NCBI RefSeq assembly: GCF_020880995.1
Contig: NZ_JAJISD010000009.1
Coordinates: 124,001 to 188,000, forward strand
Length of the DNA: 64,000 nucleotides
Source of the DNA: Reyranella aquatilis
Lineage (GTDB): Bacteria > Pseudomonadota > Alphaproteobacteria > Reyranellales > Reyranellaceae
Direction of reading: 5' to 3'
In this document: piece after piece, positions 44,555 through 56,053 of the stretch
Numbering within the stretch: position 1 is the first letter of the stretch
How the letters are laid out: the number at the start of each line of letters is the position of its first letter
Program-made: the position numbers and the translations under genes
The notes under the pieces: model-generated
What the model saw: the letters and a program-made list of their open reading frames with translations, nothing else
What the model was told of the DNA's origin: nothing
Database searches by the model: none

Positions 44555-46038
44555 GCGGCCGATCCGCTATGAGGGCCGCCGTGAGCGCCGGAATCGTTCG
44601 CGATGGCGCGCGGGCCGGCCTTTTCGGCCGCGAGCTGCTGGATCTGGCCGGGCAGCGCATGCGCCCAGGCAGTGATATTGCCTGCGCCGAGGCACACGAC
44701 CACGTCGCCGGGCCGCGCCACCTGCCAGATCAGTTCCGGCAGCTCTCCCGGGGCACCGAGCGGCGCCACGTCCCGATGGCCGGCGCGCTGCACCAGGCTC
44801 ACCAGCATGTCGCGATTCACGCCCTCGATCGGCGCCTCGCCGGCCGCATAGACGTCGGCGATGATCACGGCATCGGCGTCCGAGAAGCAGGTGGCGAACT
44901 CCGCCCGCAAGGCGCCGAGGCGCGAGTACCGGTGCGGCTGCATCACGGCGATCACCCGGCCGGACCCGCCATAGGCCTGGCGGGCGGCCCGCAGGACGGC
45001 CGCGATCTCCACCGGATGGTGGCCGTAGTCGTCGATCACGGTGATGCCGTGCGCCTCGCCGGTCTTGGTGAAGCGCCGCTTCACGCCGGCGAACGACGCG
45101 AGCGCACGGCGGATCGTGTCGTCGGGCAGGCCCATCTCCTGGGCCACGGCGATGGCGGCGAGGGCGTTCTGCACGTTGTGCTGGCCGAACATCGGCAGGC
45201 GCATGCCGTTGATGGTGCGCGATTCGTTGGTGGCGCGATTCTCCACCATCACGTCGAAGTCGGCGCCACTACGGTCGAGCTTCAGGTTGATGGCGCGCAC
45301 GTCGGCGTTGGCGCCGATCCCATAGGTGATGATGCGACGGTCGGTGACCCTCGGGATCAGCGCCTGGACCTCGGGATGGTCCGAGCAGAGCACCGCGAAA
45401 CCGTAGAAGGGAATGTTCTCGACGAAGCGCACGAAGGCGTCGCGCAGCGCATCGAAGGTGCCGTAATGGTCGAGATGCTCCGGATCGACGTTGGTGACCA
45501 CGGCGATGGTGGCGGGCAGGCGCAGGAACGAGCCGTCCGATTCGTCGGACTCGACGACCATCCAGTCGCCGTCACCCAGACGGGCGTTGGTGCCGTAGGC
45601 GTTGATGATGCCGCCGTTGATCACGGTCGGATCGAGACCGCCGGCATCGAGCATCGAGGCGACCAGCGACGTGGTCGTCGTCTTGCCGTGCGTCCCGCCG
45701 ACCGCGATCGACCATTTGAGGCGCATCAGCTCGCCCAGCATCTCGGCGCGGCGCACGACCGGCACGTGGCGCGTCCGGGCGGCCAGCACCTCGGGATTGT
45801 CCTTCTTGACCGCGCTGGACACGACGATGACCTGGGCGCTGCCGAGGTTCTCGGCGCGATGGCCGATCATCACCTTCATGCCCAGCTCGGCGATGCGGCG
45901 CGTATTGGCGCTCTCGGCGACGTCGCTTCCCTGGACCTTGTAGCCGAGGTTGTGCAGCACTTCGGCGATGCCGGACATGCCGATGCCGCCGATGCCGACA
46001 AAGTGGATGAGACCGAGGTCGAGCGGCAGCGCCCTCAT
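44551..46038 (-). CDS. murC: UDP-N-acetylmuramate--L-alanine ligase
   Basis: A 495-residue Mur ligase with N-terminal [19 protein letters not shown]-loop [10 protein letters not shown] (114-123) and central [14 protein letters not shown]. It adds L-Ala to UDP-MurNAc. Start 46038 ([13 protein letters not shown]) overlaps murG by ATGA. Confidence 0.96.
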   Translation of the reverse strand: MRALPLDLGLIHFVGIGGIGMSGIAEVLHNLGYKVQGSDVAESANTRRIAELGMKVMIGHRAENLGSAQVIVVSSAVKKDNPEVLAARTRHVPVVRRAEMLGELMRLKWSIAVGGTHGKTTTTSLVASMLDAGGLDPTVINGGIINAYGTNARLGDGDWMVVESDESDGSFLRLPATIAVVTNVDPEHLDHYGTFDALRDAFVRFVENIPFYGFAVLCSDHPEVQALIPRVTDRRIITYGIGANADVRAINLKLDRSGADFDVMVENRATNESRTINGMRLPMFGQHNVQNALAAIAVAQEMGLPDDTIRRALASFAGVKRRFTKTGEAHGITVIDDYGHHPVEIAAVLRAARQAYGGSGRVIAVMQPHRYSRLGALRAEFATCFSDADAVIIADVYAAGEAPIEGVNRDMLVSLVQRAGHRDVAPLGAPGELPELIWQVARPGDVVVCLGAGNITAWAHALPGQIQQLAAEKAGPRAIANDSGAHGGPHSGSAA

Positions 46039-47153
46039 GCGGCGACTCCTGACGGCGAGAGAGGAAGGGAGATCATTTCGCTCACGACATCGGCAAGCTT
46101 CGCGGCGGCATCGGGACGGCCGGCGGCATGCGCCGCGGACGCCATCGCTGTAAGGCGCTCCGGCGCCTCGATCAACGCCATCAGATGGTTGAGCAGTGCG
46201 GCGGCGGTGAAAGAAGCGTGCGGCATCACGATGCAGGCTCCCGTCGCCTCGAAGGCGCGGGCGTTGGCGGTCTGGTGATCGTCGGCGGCATAGGGATACG
46301 GCACGAGGATCGACGGGCGGCCGATCGTCGCCAGTTCGGCCACCGTCGAGGCGCCCGAGCGGCCGATCACGAGATGCGCCGCGGCGATGCGGCGCGGCAG
46401 ATCCTGAAAGAAGGGCGCAAGTTCGGCCACCACGCCCGCCTTTACGTAGCTGCCGCGGACGCGCTCGATACTCTCCGGCCGGCATTGCTGCACGATTCGC
46501 AACCGCGCCCGCAAATCCTGCGGCAGCGCCAGCACTGCCTCCGGGATGACCTCGCCAAACGAGGCTGCACCCTGGCTTCCGCCGAACACCAGCAGATCGA
46601 TCACCCTGCCCTCGCCCGGCGCGCGATAGGGCTGGTCCCTGAGGGCGCGCACCGTCTCGCGCACCGGATTGCCGACGAGTCGGGCTCGCCCGTCGCCCTC
46701 GAGAAATCGCGTGCGGGCAAACGAGGTCGCAACGCGGGCCGCGCCGCCCAGCACGAGGCGATTGCCACGCCCCAGGACCGCGTTCTGCTCGTGAAGTGCT
46801 GACGGCAGTCGGCGCAGACGGGCCGCGAGCATGGTCGGTACCGAGGCATAGCCGCCGAACCCCACGACCGCCGACGGTCCGATGCGACCCAGCGCCCGCC
46901 AGGCATCGAACAGGCCCAGCGCCAGCGAAAACAACGCGAGAAGCTTTCGCATCGGCGAGCCGCTGGGGCTGGCGGAATGGATGTAGTGGATCGGCCGGCG
47001 CGACAGCGCGCCCTGCCACTGGCGTCCCCGCGAATCGGTCACCAGCGCGAACGGAACGCCGCGCGCCTCGAGCTCGCCGGCCAGCGCCTCGGCGGGGAAC
47101 ACATGCCCGCCGGTGCCGCCGGTCGCCAGGACGACGGGGCGCACTGCCGCCAT
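46035..47153 (-). CDS. murG: UDP-GlcNAc:lipid I N-acetylglucosaminyltransferase
   Basis: A 372-residue GT28 enzyme. [18 protein letters not shown] is the N-terminal G loop, [15 protein letters not shown] is the second G loop, and [20 protein letters not shown] the UDP-GlcNAc-binding motif. It makes lipid II on the inner face of the membrane. It overlaps ftsW by 1 bp and murC by 4 bp. Confidence 0.96.
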   Translation of the reverse strand: MAAVRPVVLATGGTGGHVFPAEALAGELEARGVPFALVTDSRGRQWQGALSRRPIHYIHSASPSGSPMRKLLALFSLALGLFDAWRALGRIGPSAVVGFGGYASVPTMLAARLRRLPSALHEQNAVLGRGNRLVLGGAARVATSFARTRFLEGDGRARLVGNPVRETVRALRDQPYRAPGEGRVIDLLVFGGSQGAASFGEVIPEAVLALPQDLRARLRIVQQCRPESIERVRGSYVKAGVVAELAPFFQDLPRRIAAAHLVIGRSGASTVAELATIGRPSILVPYPYAADDHQTANARAFEATGACIVMPHASFTAAALLNHLMALIEAPERLTAMASAAHAAGRPDAAAKLADVVSEMISLPLSPSGVAA

Positions 47154-48280
47154 CAGACGGCCTCTCTCAGGCCGGCGTGTTCGCGCGTCAGCGAGAGCAG
47201 CATCCCGACGCAGATCGCCATCGCCAGCGCCGAGGAGCCGCCATAGGAGATGAACGGCAGCGTCATGCCCTTGGCGGGAATGAGCTGGATCGTCGAGGCC
47301 ATGTTGATGGCCGCCTGGAGGCCGAACTGCACCGCAAGGCCGGTCGCCGCCAGGGTGATGAACAGGCTGGTCTCCTTCGACGCGCGCGACATCGAGCGCA
47401 GGGTCACGAAGGCGAAGAGCGCGAGGATCATCAGGCAGACGACCAGGCCGAACTCCTCGCCGGCGACGGCCATGACGAAATCGGTGTGGGCATCCGGAAG
47501 CTGGGCCTTGACCGTGCCCTCGCCCGGGCCGCGACCGAACAGCGAGCCGTTCATGAAGGCCTCGAGCGAGGTGTTGACCTGGTAGTTGTCGCCCGAGGTC
47601 GGGTCGAGGAAGCGGTCGAAGCGGCTGCGCACGTGGCTGAACAGGAAATAGGCGCCGACCATGCCGGCCGCACCCGCCACGGCGCCGAAGCCGGCCACCC
47701 ACATCGGCAGGCCGACGACGAAGAGCTGGACGGCCCAGACCGACGCCACGACGACGCTCATGCCCAGGTCGGGCTGCATCACCAGGAGGGCCAGCACGCC
47801 GCCCACCAGGACAGTCGACATGAGATAGCCGGGCGCCCGGCGCTCGGTGCGACTCTGCGCCAGCAGCCAGGCCGAGATCACGGCAAGGCTCGGCTTCACA
47901 AACTCCGACGGCTGCACGCTCGACAGGCCGGGCACGGAGATCCAGCGACGCGCCCCCTTGATCTCGATGCCTATGACGAAGGTTGCGGCGAGGAGCACGA
48001 TGCTGCCGCAGAAGACCACCAGGGCCAGCCGTCGCACGTGCCGCGGCGAGGCCAGCGAGATCCCGAGCATGACGAGAAGTGCCAGCGGCAGGAACATGAA
48101 CTGGCGCTTGGCAAAGATGAACGAGTCGGCGCCGATGCGCTCCGCGGCCGGCGGCGACGCCGCGAGGGTCAGCATCACGCCGAAAGCCATGATCGCCAGG
48201 ATCGCCCCCAGCGACCAGCGATCTACCGTCCACCACCATTGTCCGATCACGCTTCGATCGTCGCGCGGAACCTGGATCAC
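47153..48280 (-). CDS. ftsW: Peptidoglycan glycosyltransferase FtsW
   Basis: A 375-residue SEDS protein with about ten membrane segments. The signature [20 protein letters not shown] carries conserved residues of the SEDS active region, and [13 protein letters not shown] lies near the C-terminus. It polymerises septal peptidoglycan with FtsI. ATGA overlap with murD. Confidence 0.95.
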   Translation of the reverse strand: MIQVPRDDRSVIGQWWWTVDRWSLGAILAIMAFGVMLTLAASPPAAERIGADSFIFAKRQFMFLPLALLVMLGISLASPRHVRRLALVVFCGSIVLLAATFVIGIEIKGARRWISVPGLSSVQPSEFVKPSLAVISAWLLAQSRTERRAPGYLMSTVLVGGVLALLVMQPDLGMSVVVASVWAVQLFVVGLPMWVAGFGAVAGAAGMVGAYFLFSHVRSRFDRFLDPTSGDNYQVNTSLEAFMNGSLFGRGPGEGTVKAQLPDAHTDFVMAVAGEEFGLVVCLMILALFAFVTLRSMSRASKETSLFITLAATGLAVQFGLQAAINMASTIQLIPAKGMTLPFISYGGSSALAMAICVGMLLSLTREHAGLREAV

Positions 48281-49665
48281 GCCGCCCTCCCCAAAATCTC
48301 AGCCCCCGGCAGCGCCCGCGCCATGGCCCGGAACGCATCCCCCCGATGCTCGTAGCTCTTCCACTGGTCCCACGACGCGCAGGCCGGCGAGAGCAGGACG
48401 ACCGCCGGCCCCTTCGCCTCGCGTTGCGCCATCGCGTGCGCCGCATCGAGCGCCGACTGCAGGTCGCCGCAGCGGCTAAAGGGCAGGTTGCCCTCGAGCT
48501 GGCCGGCGAACAGCTCCGTCGCCTCGCCGATCAGGAAGGCATGTCGGATACGGTCGAAGTAGGAGGCGAGCGGCGCCACGCCGCCCTCCTTCGCCTGGCC
48601 GCCGAGGATCCAGTAGATGTCGTCGTAGCTCGACAGGGCACGCGCCGTGGCGTCGGCGTTCGTGGCCTTGCTGTCGTTGATGTAGACGATGTTGCCGACG
48701 GCAGCGACGCGCTCCTGGCGGTGCGGCAGACCGGCATAGGTCTTCATCCCCGCCACGATCGTCTCGCGCGGCACGTCGAGCCAGCGGCACACGGCCCAGG
48801 CACAGGCCGCGTTCTGTGCATTGTGGTCGCCCGGCAGCGTCAGCACGTCGGAGAAGTCGACCGTATAGCCGTCGGCATCGACCAGCAGGCCGGCCCGGTA
48901 GGAGATGCCATTGGCGACGGGCCGGTCCAGCGCCACCGGGATGCAGGCGATACCCGGCCGCGCCGCGATCTGGCGCTCCACCTCGCGCGAGGGCTCGTCC
49001 TCGACGCCGATCACCGCGCAGTCGCCGGCGCGCTGGCGTGCGAAGATGTTCTTCTTCGCCGCGACGTACCCCGCGAGATCGCCGTGCCGGTCGATATGGT
49101 CGGGCGTGATGTTCAGCCAGACGGCAACGTTGGCGCGGAAGGTCTGCAGCAGTTCGAGCTGATAGGACGACAGCTCCAGCACATAAAGTCCGCCCTTGCC
49201 GAGCGGATCGAGATCGAGGGCGCCACGTCCGATGTTGCCGCCGACCTGGCAGCGCAGTCCGGCCTGCTGGAGGATGTGGCCAATCAGCGCCGTGGTCGTC
49301 GACTTGCCGTTGGTGCCGGTGATGGCGACGAAGATCGCCTCGGGCTGGGCGCGGGCCAGCAGCTCGACGTCGCAGATGATCGGCTTGCCGGCGGCGCGGG
49401 CCGCGACGGCAACCGGATGCGGCACGGGCAGCGTGCTCGGGATGCCGGGGCTGATCACCAGCGCCGTGATGCCCGCCCAGTCGATCGTCGCCGGGTCGGT
49501 CACGCGGGCCCCGGCCTGCGCGGCCGCCTCGCGCGATGCGGCGTTGTCGTCCCAGGCGACGCATTCGATCCCTGCCGCCTTGAGGGCACGGACGGTCGCC
49601 AGGCCGGAGCGCGCGAGCCCCAGCACGACGAACGACGAACCCTCGAGGACGGCGAGATCGATCAT
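48277..49665 (-). CDS. murD: UDP-N-acetylmuramoylalanine--D-glutamate ligase
   Basis: A 462-residue Mur ligase. FVVLGLARSGLATVRALKA is the N-terminal Rossmann part, ITGTNGKSTTTALIG the P-loop, and YINDSKATNADATARAL the third domain motif. It adds D-Glu. It follows mraY by 4 bp. Confidence 0.96.
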   Translation of the reverse strand: MIDLAVLEGSSFVVLGLARSGLATVRALKAAGIECVAWDDNAASREAAAQAGARVTDPATIDWAGITALVISPGIPSTLPVPHPVAVAARAAGKPIICDVELLARAQPEAIFVAITGTNGKSTTTALIGHILQQAGLRCQVGGNIGRGALDLDPLGKGGLYVLELSSYQLELLQTFRANVAVWLNITPDHIDRHGDLAGYVAAKKNIFARQRAGDCAVIGVEDEPSREVERQIAARPGIACIPVALDRPVANGISYRAGLLVDADGYTVDFSDVLTLPGDHNAQNAACAWAVCRWLDVPRETIVAGMKTYAGLPHRQERVAAVGNIVYINDSKATNADATARALSSYDDIYWILGGQAKEGGVAPLASYFDRIRHAFLIGEATELFAGQLEGNLPFSRCGDLQSALDAAHAMAQREAKGPAVVLLSPACASWDQWKSYEHRGDAFRAMARALPGAEILGRAA

Positions 49666-49669
49666 GCGC

Positions 49670-50761
49670 TCACCGCAGCTTGAGGGTGGCGAGGCCGGCC
49701 ATCGCCAGGATGGCGGCGATGATCCAGAAGCGGAAGACGATGGTGGGTTCGGCCCAGCCCTTCTGTTCGAAATGGTGGTGCAGCGGCGCCATGCGGAAGA
49801 CCCGCTTGCCGGTCCACCGATAGGACAGAACCTGCACGATCACAGAAACCGTTTCGAGGACGAACAGGCCGCCCACGATCGAAAGTACGATCTCGTGCTT
49901 GGTGACGACCGCGACCGCTCCCAGCGCGCCGCCGATGGCGAGCGATCCGGTGTCGCCCATGAAAACCATCGCGGGCGGTGCGTTGAACCACAGGAAGCCG
50001 AGTCCCGCGCCTACCAGGGCCGCCAGCAGCACGGCGAGTTCGCCCGAACGCGGCACGTGATGGAGATAGAGGTAGTTGGTGAGGATAGAATTGCCCACCA
50101 CGTAGGCGATCAGGCCGAACACGGCCGACGCCATGATGACCGGACCGATGGCCAGACCGTCCAGACCGTCGGTCAGGTTGACCGCGTTCGAGGTGCCGGC
50201 AATCACCAGGACGCCGAAGGCGATGAAGCCGACGATACCCAGCGGGATCAGCACGTCCTTGAGGAAGGGCACCGCCAGCTGGTAGCGCAGCGGCGCGGGC
50301 GACGCCTGCGCGATCAGGTAGACCGCGATGCCGGAGGCTGCGACCGTGAGCGCCAGCTTGATCTTGCCCGGCACGCCCTTGGTGTTGCGCTTCGTCACCT
50401 TGAGGAAGTCGTCCCAGAAGCCCACCGCCCCGAAGGCCAGGGTGACGCCCAGCACGATCCACACATAGCGGTTGGTGAGATCCGCCCACAGCAGCGTGGC
50501 GACGGACAGCGTGATCAGGATCAGGAGGCCGCCCATCGTCGGCGTGCCCTTCTTCGTCATCAGATGGCTGGCCGGACCGTCGTCGCGGATCGGCTGCCCC
50601 TGCTTCTGCTTGCTGCGAAGCCAGCGGATCAGCGCGCCCCCGATCAGGAAGCTCAGCACCAGCGCCGTGAGGAAGGCCGCGATCGAGCGGAACGTCAGGT
50701 AGCGGAACAGGTTGAACGGCGAGAACAGGTCCGCCAGCGGATAGAGAAAATTGTAGAACAT
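49670..50761 (-). CDS. mraY: Phospho-N-acetylmuramoyl-pentapeptide-transferase
   Basis: A 363-residue membrane enzyme with ten helices. [15 protein letters not shown], the Asp-rich [31 protein letters not shown] and the [11 protein letters not shown] loop are the family motifs. It makes lipid I from UDP-MurNAc-pentapeptide. It starts 1 bp after the murF stop. Confidence 0.97.
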   Translation of the reverse strand: MFYNFLYPLADLFSPFNLFRYLTFRSIAAFLTALVLSFLIGGALIRWLRSKQKQGQPIRDDGPASHLMTKKGTPTMGGLLILITLSVATLLWADLTNRYVWIVLGVTLAFGAVGFWDDFLKVTKRNTKGVPGKIKLALTVAASGIAVYLIAQASPAPLRYQLAVPFLKDVLIPLGIVGFIAFGVLVIAGTSNAVNLTDGLDGLAIGPVIMASAVFGLIAYVVGNSILTNYLYLHHVPRSGELAVLLAALVGAGLGFLWFNAPPAMVFMGDTGSLAIGGALGAVAVVTKHEIVLSIVGGLFVLETVSVIVQVLSYRWTGKRVFRMAPLHHHFEQKGWAEPTIVFRFWIIAAILAMAGLATLKLR

Positions 50762-50762
50762 C

Positions 50763-52169
50763 CTAGCGTCCCGCCTCGCCGCCGCTGGCCGCCAGGATGG
50801 CGTCCACGACGATCTTCATTTTTGAACCCAGCGAACCCTTCACCGCGACCACGTCCCCTGCCCTCAGCACCGCGGGAAGATCGCCCGCCAGCGCCGCCGA
50901 ATCCGCCCTGTGCACCCCGCGCTGCGCGGGCGACAGCCTTTCCCACAACGCCTTCATGTGCGGACCGCACAGGAAGACCTGTGCGGCGCCGCTCGCGGCC
51001 ACCGCATCGGCAAGTCCCGCGTGGTATCCGTCCGCGCCCTCACCCAGCTCGCGCATATCGCCCAGCGCCAGAATTCGGCGGCCGCCGGGCTGCGGCTCGG
51101 CCTGGGCCAGAACCGCGAGCATCGCCCGCACCGACACCGGATTGGCGTTGTAGCTCTCGTCCAGCAGCTCGATCGTGCCGTTGCCGAACTTCAGCATCCG
51201 GCGGGCGCCGCGACCCGGCAACGCCTTCACTCCCGCGAGCACGGCGGACGCCTTCACGACATCGGCGCCGATCGCGTCGATCACGGCCAGCGCCGCAACG
51301 CTGTTCAGCACCCAGTGTTCGCCGGCCGCGCCCAGCCGATACTCGATCCGGCGACCGTGGATCAAGGCTGCAACATCGCTGCCCGAATCCTGCAGGTCGC
51401 AGGAGATAAGACGGGCCTCCGCCGCCTCGTGGCGACCGAAGCCGACGATCCGGGAAACGCCGAAATGACGGGCTTTCCCGACCAGGCGTTCATAATGGCG
51501 GCTATCGCGATTGAGCACGGCGACTGCGCCTTCCACCATGCCGGCGAAGAGACAGCCCTTTTCGTCGGCGATCGCTTCCTCGCTGCCCATGTGGCCGATA
51601 TGGACCGGCCCTACATTGGTCACGAGGCCGACATGCGCCTCGACCTGACGGGCGAGCGGCTCAATCTCGCCGGGATGGTTCATGCCGATCTCGAACACGC
51701 CGTACTGCGCGTCGCGCGGCAGGCGCGCGAGGCTCACCGGCACGCCGACATGATTGTTGTAGCTCGCCACGCTGGCCGACGTCGGCCCCTGGGCGGAGAG
51801 CATCGCGCGTAGAGCGTCCTTGGTGCTGGTCTTGCCGACCGAACCGGTGACGCTGGCGATGCGCGCGCCGCTGCGTCGACGCGCGGCACGCCCGAGCTCG
51901 ACCAGCGCCCTCATGGTGTCGGGCACGCGGACCAGCGTACCGCGCGCGCCCTCGACGTCACGCGACACGACGGCGGCGGCCGCTCCACGCGCCAGGGCAT
52001 CTGCGACGAAGGCGTGTCCGTCGGTCGTCTCGCCGCTCAATGCGAAGAACAGGTCACCCGGGCCGACCGCACGGCTGTCGAAGGTGACGCCCGTCGCGTC
52101 GAACGGCGCGCTGACCGACGCGGCAGTCAGTGCGGCCGTCACCTCGTCGGAGGTCCACAGCGCGCTCAA
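50763..52169 (-). CDS. murF: UDP-MurNAc-tripeptide--D-alanyl-D-alanine ligase
   Basis: A 468-residue Mur ligase. [16 protein letters not shown]-loop [17 protein letters not shown] and [17 protein letters not shown] are typical of MurF. It adds D-Ala-D-Ala made by the ddl product of this cluster. ATGA overlap with murE. Confidence 0.95.
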   Translation of the reverse strand: MSALWTSDEVTAALTAASVSAPFDATGVTFDSRAVGPGDLFFALSGETTDGHAFVADALARGAAAAVVSRDVEGARGTLVRVPDTMRALVELGRAARRRSGARIASVTGSVGKTSTKDALRAMLSAQGPTSASVASYNNHVGVPVSLARLPRDAQYGVFEIGMNHPGEIEPLARQVEAHVGLVTNVGPVHIGHMGSEEAIADEKGCLFAGMVEGAVAVLNRDSRHYERLVGKARHFGVSRIVGFGRHEAAEARLISCDLQDSGSDVAALIHGRRIEYRLGAAGEHWVLNSVAALAVIDAIGADVVKASAVLAGVKALPGRGARRMLKFGNGTIELLDESYNANPVSVRAMLAVLAQAEPQPGGRRILALGDMRELGEGADGYHAGLADAVAASGAAQVFLCGPHMKALWERLSPAQRGVHRADSAALAGDLPAVLRAGDVVAVKGSLGSKMKIVVDAILAASGGEAGR

Positions 52170-53653
52170 GCCGCGTCTCCCGTCAGGGCACGCGCCTCTT
52201 CCGCATCGTCGAAATGGTGGGTGACCCCCTTGATGGTCTGGCCCGTCTCGTGGCCCTTGCCGGCGATCAGCAGCAGGTCGTCAGCACCCGCGAGGGCTTC
52301 CACGCCGGCCGCGATGGCGACATGGCGACCCTCGGGGATCTCCACCCAGTTGCGACGATCGCCGGGGATTCCGCGCACGATCTCGGCGCGGATCGCGGCC
52401 GGCTCCTCGCTGCGGGGATTGTCGTCGGTGACGATGGCAAGGTCGGCGAGCCGCGTCGCGATCTCGCCCATCACCGGACGCTTCGCGCGATCGCGGTCGC
52501 CGCCGCAGCCGAACACGACGACGAGCTTGCCGCGTGCGAAGGGCCGCAAGGTGCGCAGCACGGTCTCCAGCGCCTCGGGCTTGTGGGCGTAGTCGACGTA
52601 CAGGGCGGCGCCCGAACGATGGCGTGCCACGAGTTGCAGTCGCCCGGGCGCGCCGGTCAGGTGGGCGAGTGCCTCGACGGCGCGGACCGGATCGCCGCCG
52701 GTGGCGACGACGAGGCCCAGAGCCGCGAGGGCGTTCGAGGCCTGGAAGCCGCCAACCAGCGGCAGGTCGATTTCGTGCCGTACGCCCATGACCTCGAGCG
52801 TGAGGCGCTGGCCGGTCGGCGTCGGGTCGTCTGCCAGCATACGGAACTCGGCGCCCTTCGCGCCGTACGTCCAGAAGCGAATGCCGCGCCGGCTGCAGAT
52901 CGCGGCCAGCGCATCGGCGCGATCGCTGTCGGCATTGACGATCGCCGTGCTGTTTGCCGGCAGCAGCGTGTCGAACAGCCGCGCCTTGGCCGCGAAGTAA
53001 GCGTCCATCGAGCGGTGATAGTCGAGATGCTCGTGCGTGAGATTGGTAAAGGCCGCCGCGGCGAGACGAAGCCCGTCCAGCCGCGACTGGTCGATGCCGT
53101 GGCTCGACGCCTCGATGGCAAGATGCGACACGCCCTCGCGCGCGAGCGTCGCGAGATCCTCGTGAAGCTGGACCGGATCGGGTGTCGTCAGGCCGCCGTC
53201 GCGCACGAGACCGGGCGAGACGATGCCGAGTGTTCCGACGCTGGCCGCCTTCAGTCCGAGACGCTCCCAGATCTGGCGCACGAAATGAACGGTCGAGGAC
53301 TTGCCGTTGGTGCCGGTGACGGCGGCGATCGTGGCGGGCTGCGGGCCCGCGAACGCCGAGGCCATCAGTGCCACGCGACGGCGCGGATTGGCGTCGCGCA
53401 GGACCACGATGCCGGGATCGAGCGGCGGCAACGCCGCATCCGGAGCGGCGAGGATGGCGACCGCGCCGCGCTTCACGGCATCGGCGACGAAGGTCGCGCC
53501 GTCCTGGTGGCTGCCCGAGAGGGCGGCGAAGAGATAGCCCGGCTTTACCTTGCGCGAATCGAGCGTCAGTCCGGCAAGAATGGGATCGCGCGGCAGCGCG
53601 GGAATATTCGCGGTTGAGTCTGCGCCCCGGCGCATGAGCTCACTCAGACGCAA
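52166..53653 (-). CDS. murE: UDP-MurNAc-dipeptide--meso-diaminopimelate ligase
   Basis: A 495-residue Mur ligase. LTLDSRKVKPGYLFAAL, P-loop VTGTNGKSSTVHF, and TDDNPRSEEP. The DNPR motif is that of enzymes adding meso-diaminopimelate rather than Lys, so the peptide is the Gram-negative type. Its start lies 14 bp inside the end of ftsI. Confidence 0.96.
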   Translation of the reverse strand: MRLSELMRRGADSTANIPALPRDPILAGLTLDSRKVKPGYLFAALSGSHQDGATFVADAVKRGAVAILAAPDAALPPLDPGIVVLRDANPRRRVALMASAFAGPQPATIAAVTGTNGKSSTVHFVRQIWERLGLKAASVGTLGIVSPGLVRDGGLTTPDPVQLHEDLATLAREGVSHLAIEASSHGIDQSRLDGLRLAAAAFTNLTHEHLDYHRSMDAYFAAKARLFDTLLPANSTAIVNADSDRADALAAICSRRGIRFWTYGAKGAEFRMLADDPTPTGQRLTLEVMGVRHEIDLPLVGGFQASNALAALGLVVATGGDPVRAVEALAHLTGAPGRLQLVARHRSGAALYVDYAHKPEALETVLRTLRPFARGKLVVVFGCGGDRDRAKRPVMGEIATRLADLAIVTDDNPRSEEPAAIRAEIVRGIPGDRRNWVEIPEGRHVAIAAGVEALAGADDLLLIAGKGHETGQTIKGVTHHFDDAEEARALTGDAA

Positions 53654-55505
53654 CGCGACGCACTCCCGGACCGGGTGCCGCCGCCGTCTGACCGGGGGCC
53701 GGGCGGACCGGCAGGGCCTTGCGATGATCGCCCGGAGAGCGACGGATGCTCGCCGGCACGACCGGCGCCGGTACGACCGGAGCCGGCACCGGCGTCGAGG
53801 CGATCTCGATCGGCGGCAGGCCTTCCTTGAGGTCGCCCGGCAGGATGCCGTAGAGCGACACGATCTGTTCGATGATCACCTTGACCGACGGCGCCGCGAC
53901 CCAGCCGGCCGTCGCGTATCCGCCCGTCTCGGGCAGACCCTTCGGCTCGTCGAGCGAGACGATCACGATGAACTTCGGATCGTTCATCGGGAACGCGCCG
54001 ACGAAGGAGCTGATCAGCGCCTTCTGGCGGTAGCCGCCGCGACCGGGCTTTTCGGCCGTGCCGGTCTTGCCGCCGACCTCGTAGCCGGGAACGTTGGCGT
54101 TCTTGCCCGTGCCCTCGACAGCGTTCAGGCGCAGCAGCTGGCGCATGTGGACGGAAGTCTTCTGCTGGATGACGCGGCGTCCCTTGTCGCTGGCGGCGGT
54201 GCGCTTGACCAGCGAGGGCTGGTAGAGGATGCCGCCGTTGACCATTGCCGCCGACCCCATCGCGAGGTGCAGCGGCGTCACCGAGATGCCGTGACCGAAC
54301 GCGATGGTCATGGTGTTGATCTTCATCCAGTGACGCGGCCAGAGCGGCGACGCGACTTCGGGAAGCTGGGTCGTGACCGGCTTCAGGAAGCCGATCTTGT
54401 CGAAGAAGGCGCGCTGGCCCTCCGGTCCCATGACGTCGACCGCCATCTTGGCCGAGGCGATGTTCGACGAATACTTGAAGATCTCGGGTACCGACAGCGG
54501 CCGGCGCTGCGCGTGATCGTCGTTGATCGTGAAGCGGTCGATCTTGATCGGCGACGTCGCGTCGAAGACGCTGGTCATCGAGACCTTGCCCGAATCGAGA
54601 GCCATCGCCGTGTTGAAGATCTTGAAGGTCGAACCCTGCTCGTAGACGCCGAGCGTCGCGCGGTTGAACAGCGCCTCGTTGGTCAGCGTGCGGGTGCTGT
54701 TGGGATTGTAGGTGGGCAGCGACGCCATGGCGAGGACCTCGCCGTTGGTCGCGTCCATCACGATCGCGGTGGCGCCGATGGCCGAGAATTTCTGGACGGC
54801 ACGCGCGATTTCGCGCTCGACGATGCGCTGCAGGCGCAGGTCGATCGACAACTGCACGGTCTCGCCGCTCTGGAGCTGCTGGTCGAAGTACCGCTCCATG
54901 CCCGCGAGGCCGGTATTGTCGACGCTGGCGTAGCCCAGGATGTGCGCGGCGGCCGTGCCCTGCGGATAGATGCGCCGCTCCTCGGCCTGGAACTCGAGGC
55001 CGGGGATGCCGAGGCGGTTGACGCGGTCGTGCTCGCGCGGGCTGAGGCCGCGCTTGATCCAGACGAAGGTCCGGTCGCCCTCGAGCTTCTCGCGGACCTC
55101 GTCGTACTTGAGGTCGGGCAGCGCCGTCACGATCTTGCGCGCGGCCTCCTGCGGATCGAGCAGCAGGTGCGGATTGACGAAGGCCGACATGACCGGGACC
55201 GACGTCGCCAGCACCGCGCCGTTGCGATCGACGATATCGGCCCGCTCGGACTGGATCGAGCCGCCGCGGGCGGCGACGCGCTGGGTCGGCTCGGCGCCGT
55301 CGCGCAGCAGCGACACGTAGCCCATGCGCAGGCCGACCGCCGTGAAGGCAATGCCGAAGATCACCGAGGCGATCATCAGCCGCTGACGGGCGGTCTCCTG
55401 CGCGTCGCCCTTGAGCCTCTCCTTGGCCGAGGCGTAACGCGCGCCGGCCGCCGCGTTTTCCGCGGCGGCCGGGTCAGGCGAGGCAGACTTCCGCCACAGC
55501 CTCAT
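53640..55505 (-). CDS. ftsI: Peptidoglycan transpeptidase FtsI (PBP3)
   Basis: A 621-residue class B penicillin-binding protein. One N-terminal membrane helix (LMIASVIFGIAFTAVGL), a dimerisation domain, then SxxK (STFK, Ser292), SSN (346-348) and KTGT (480-483). A Pro/Ala/Val-rich tail of about 60 residues (PVPAPVVPAPVVPAS) follows the normal end. It crosslinks septal peptidoglycan. Confidence 0.96.
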   Translation of the reverse strand: MRLWRKSASPDPAAAENAAAGARYASAKERLKGDAQETARQRLMIASVIFGIAFTAVGLRMGYVSLLRDGAEPTQRVAARGGSIQSERADIVDRNGAVLATSVPVMSAFVNPHLLLDPQEAARKIVTALPDLKYDEVREKLEGDRTFVWIKRGLSPREHDRVNRLGIPGLEFQAEERRIYPQGTAAAHILGYASVDNTGLAGMERYFDQQLQSGETVQLSIDLRLQRIVEREIARAVQKFSAIGATAIVMDATNGEVLAMASLPTYNPNSTRTLTNEALFNRATLGVYEQGSTFKIFNTAMALDSGKVSMTSVFDATSPIKIDRFTINDDHAQRRPLSVPEIFKYSSNIASAKMAVDVMGPEGQRAFFDKIGFLKPVTTQLPEVASPLWPRHWMKINTMTIAFGHGISVTPLHLAMGSAAMVNGGILYQPSLVKRTAASDKGRRVIQQKTSVHMRQLLRLNAVEGTGKNANVPGYEVGGKTGTAEKPGRGGYRQKALISSFVGAFPMNDPKFIVIVSLDEPKGLPETGGYATAGWVAAPSVKVIIEQIVSLYGILPGDLKEGLPPIEIASTPVPAPVVPAPVVPASIRRSPGDHRKALPVRPAPGQTAAAPGPGVRRVASE

Positions 55506-56053
55506 CGTGTACCCTCTTGTTTACGCGAGAGGATTTCATCGATGGAGACTGCGGCGCTCTGGCCGTCGCCAACCGGACCCGATGTTGCCGGCTCTTGTAT
55601 CTGGGCCGGTCGAGGGGGCGTCGTGGGTCCGGGGGTACGCTTGGAAAGGGGTGCGGAGGCCGGCGAGGGGCTGCCGGCCTCCGCTGCGACGCGGGCACCA
55701 CCGGGCAAAGTCGACGAGGGGACGTCGTTGCCCGTTCGTGGGGGGGAAGGGAGTGGTGCTTCGCGCCGCGGGGGGACAGATTCGGGTTTGAGCTGATCGA
55801 GTCGGACGACCTGCTTGATGGAGGCCGACTCGAGTTTGAGGTGCTTCTGGGCGAGCAGTTCGACCCGCTCGGATTCGTTCAGGTGAGCCCATTCGACCCG
55901 CAGGATGTGCGTGGCCTGCTGGCTCTCGATGATCTTCTGGTTGGTGCGGTCGATCCGCTCCTCGAGGTCCTGCACCTTGTACTTTACGGTGAACAGGCCC
56001 ACGGCCGTGGCGACGGCGGCGACCGACCAGAACAGGAGACCGCGGTGGATCAT
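55502..56053 (-). CDS. ftsL: Cell division protein FtsL, with long Pro-rich extension
   Basis: A 183-residue protein; usual FtsL is 90-120. A short cytoplasmic start, a membrane helix ([20 protein letters not shown]) and a periplasmic coiled coil (to about residue 80, with [20 protein letters not shown]) match FtsL. Residues about 90-183 are a disordered Pro/Ser/Arg-rich tail, ending [18 protein letters not shown] overlaps with rsmH and ftsI support a real product. Confidence 0.85.
   Translation of the reverse strand: MIHRGLLFWSVAAVATAVGLFTVKYKVQDLEERIDRTNQKIIESQQATHILRVEWAHLNESERVELLAQKHLKLESASIKQVVRLDQLKPESVPPRREAPLPSPPRTGNDVPSSTLPGGARVAAEAGSPSPASAPLSKRTPGPTTPPRPAQIQEPATSGPVGDGQSAAVSIDEILSRKQEGTR

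Noticed and set aside
49196..51409. Long plus-strand open frame opposite murD, mraY and murF
   Set aside because: Antisense to three well-conserved genes, low-complexity Arg/Pro composition, no domain.
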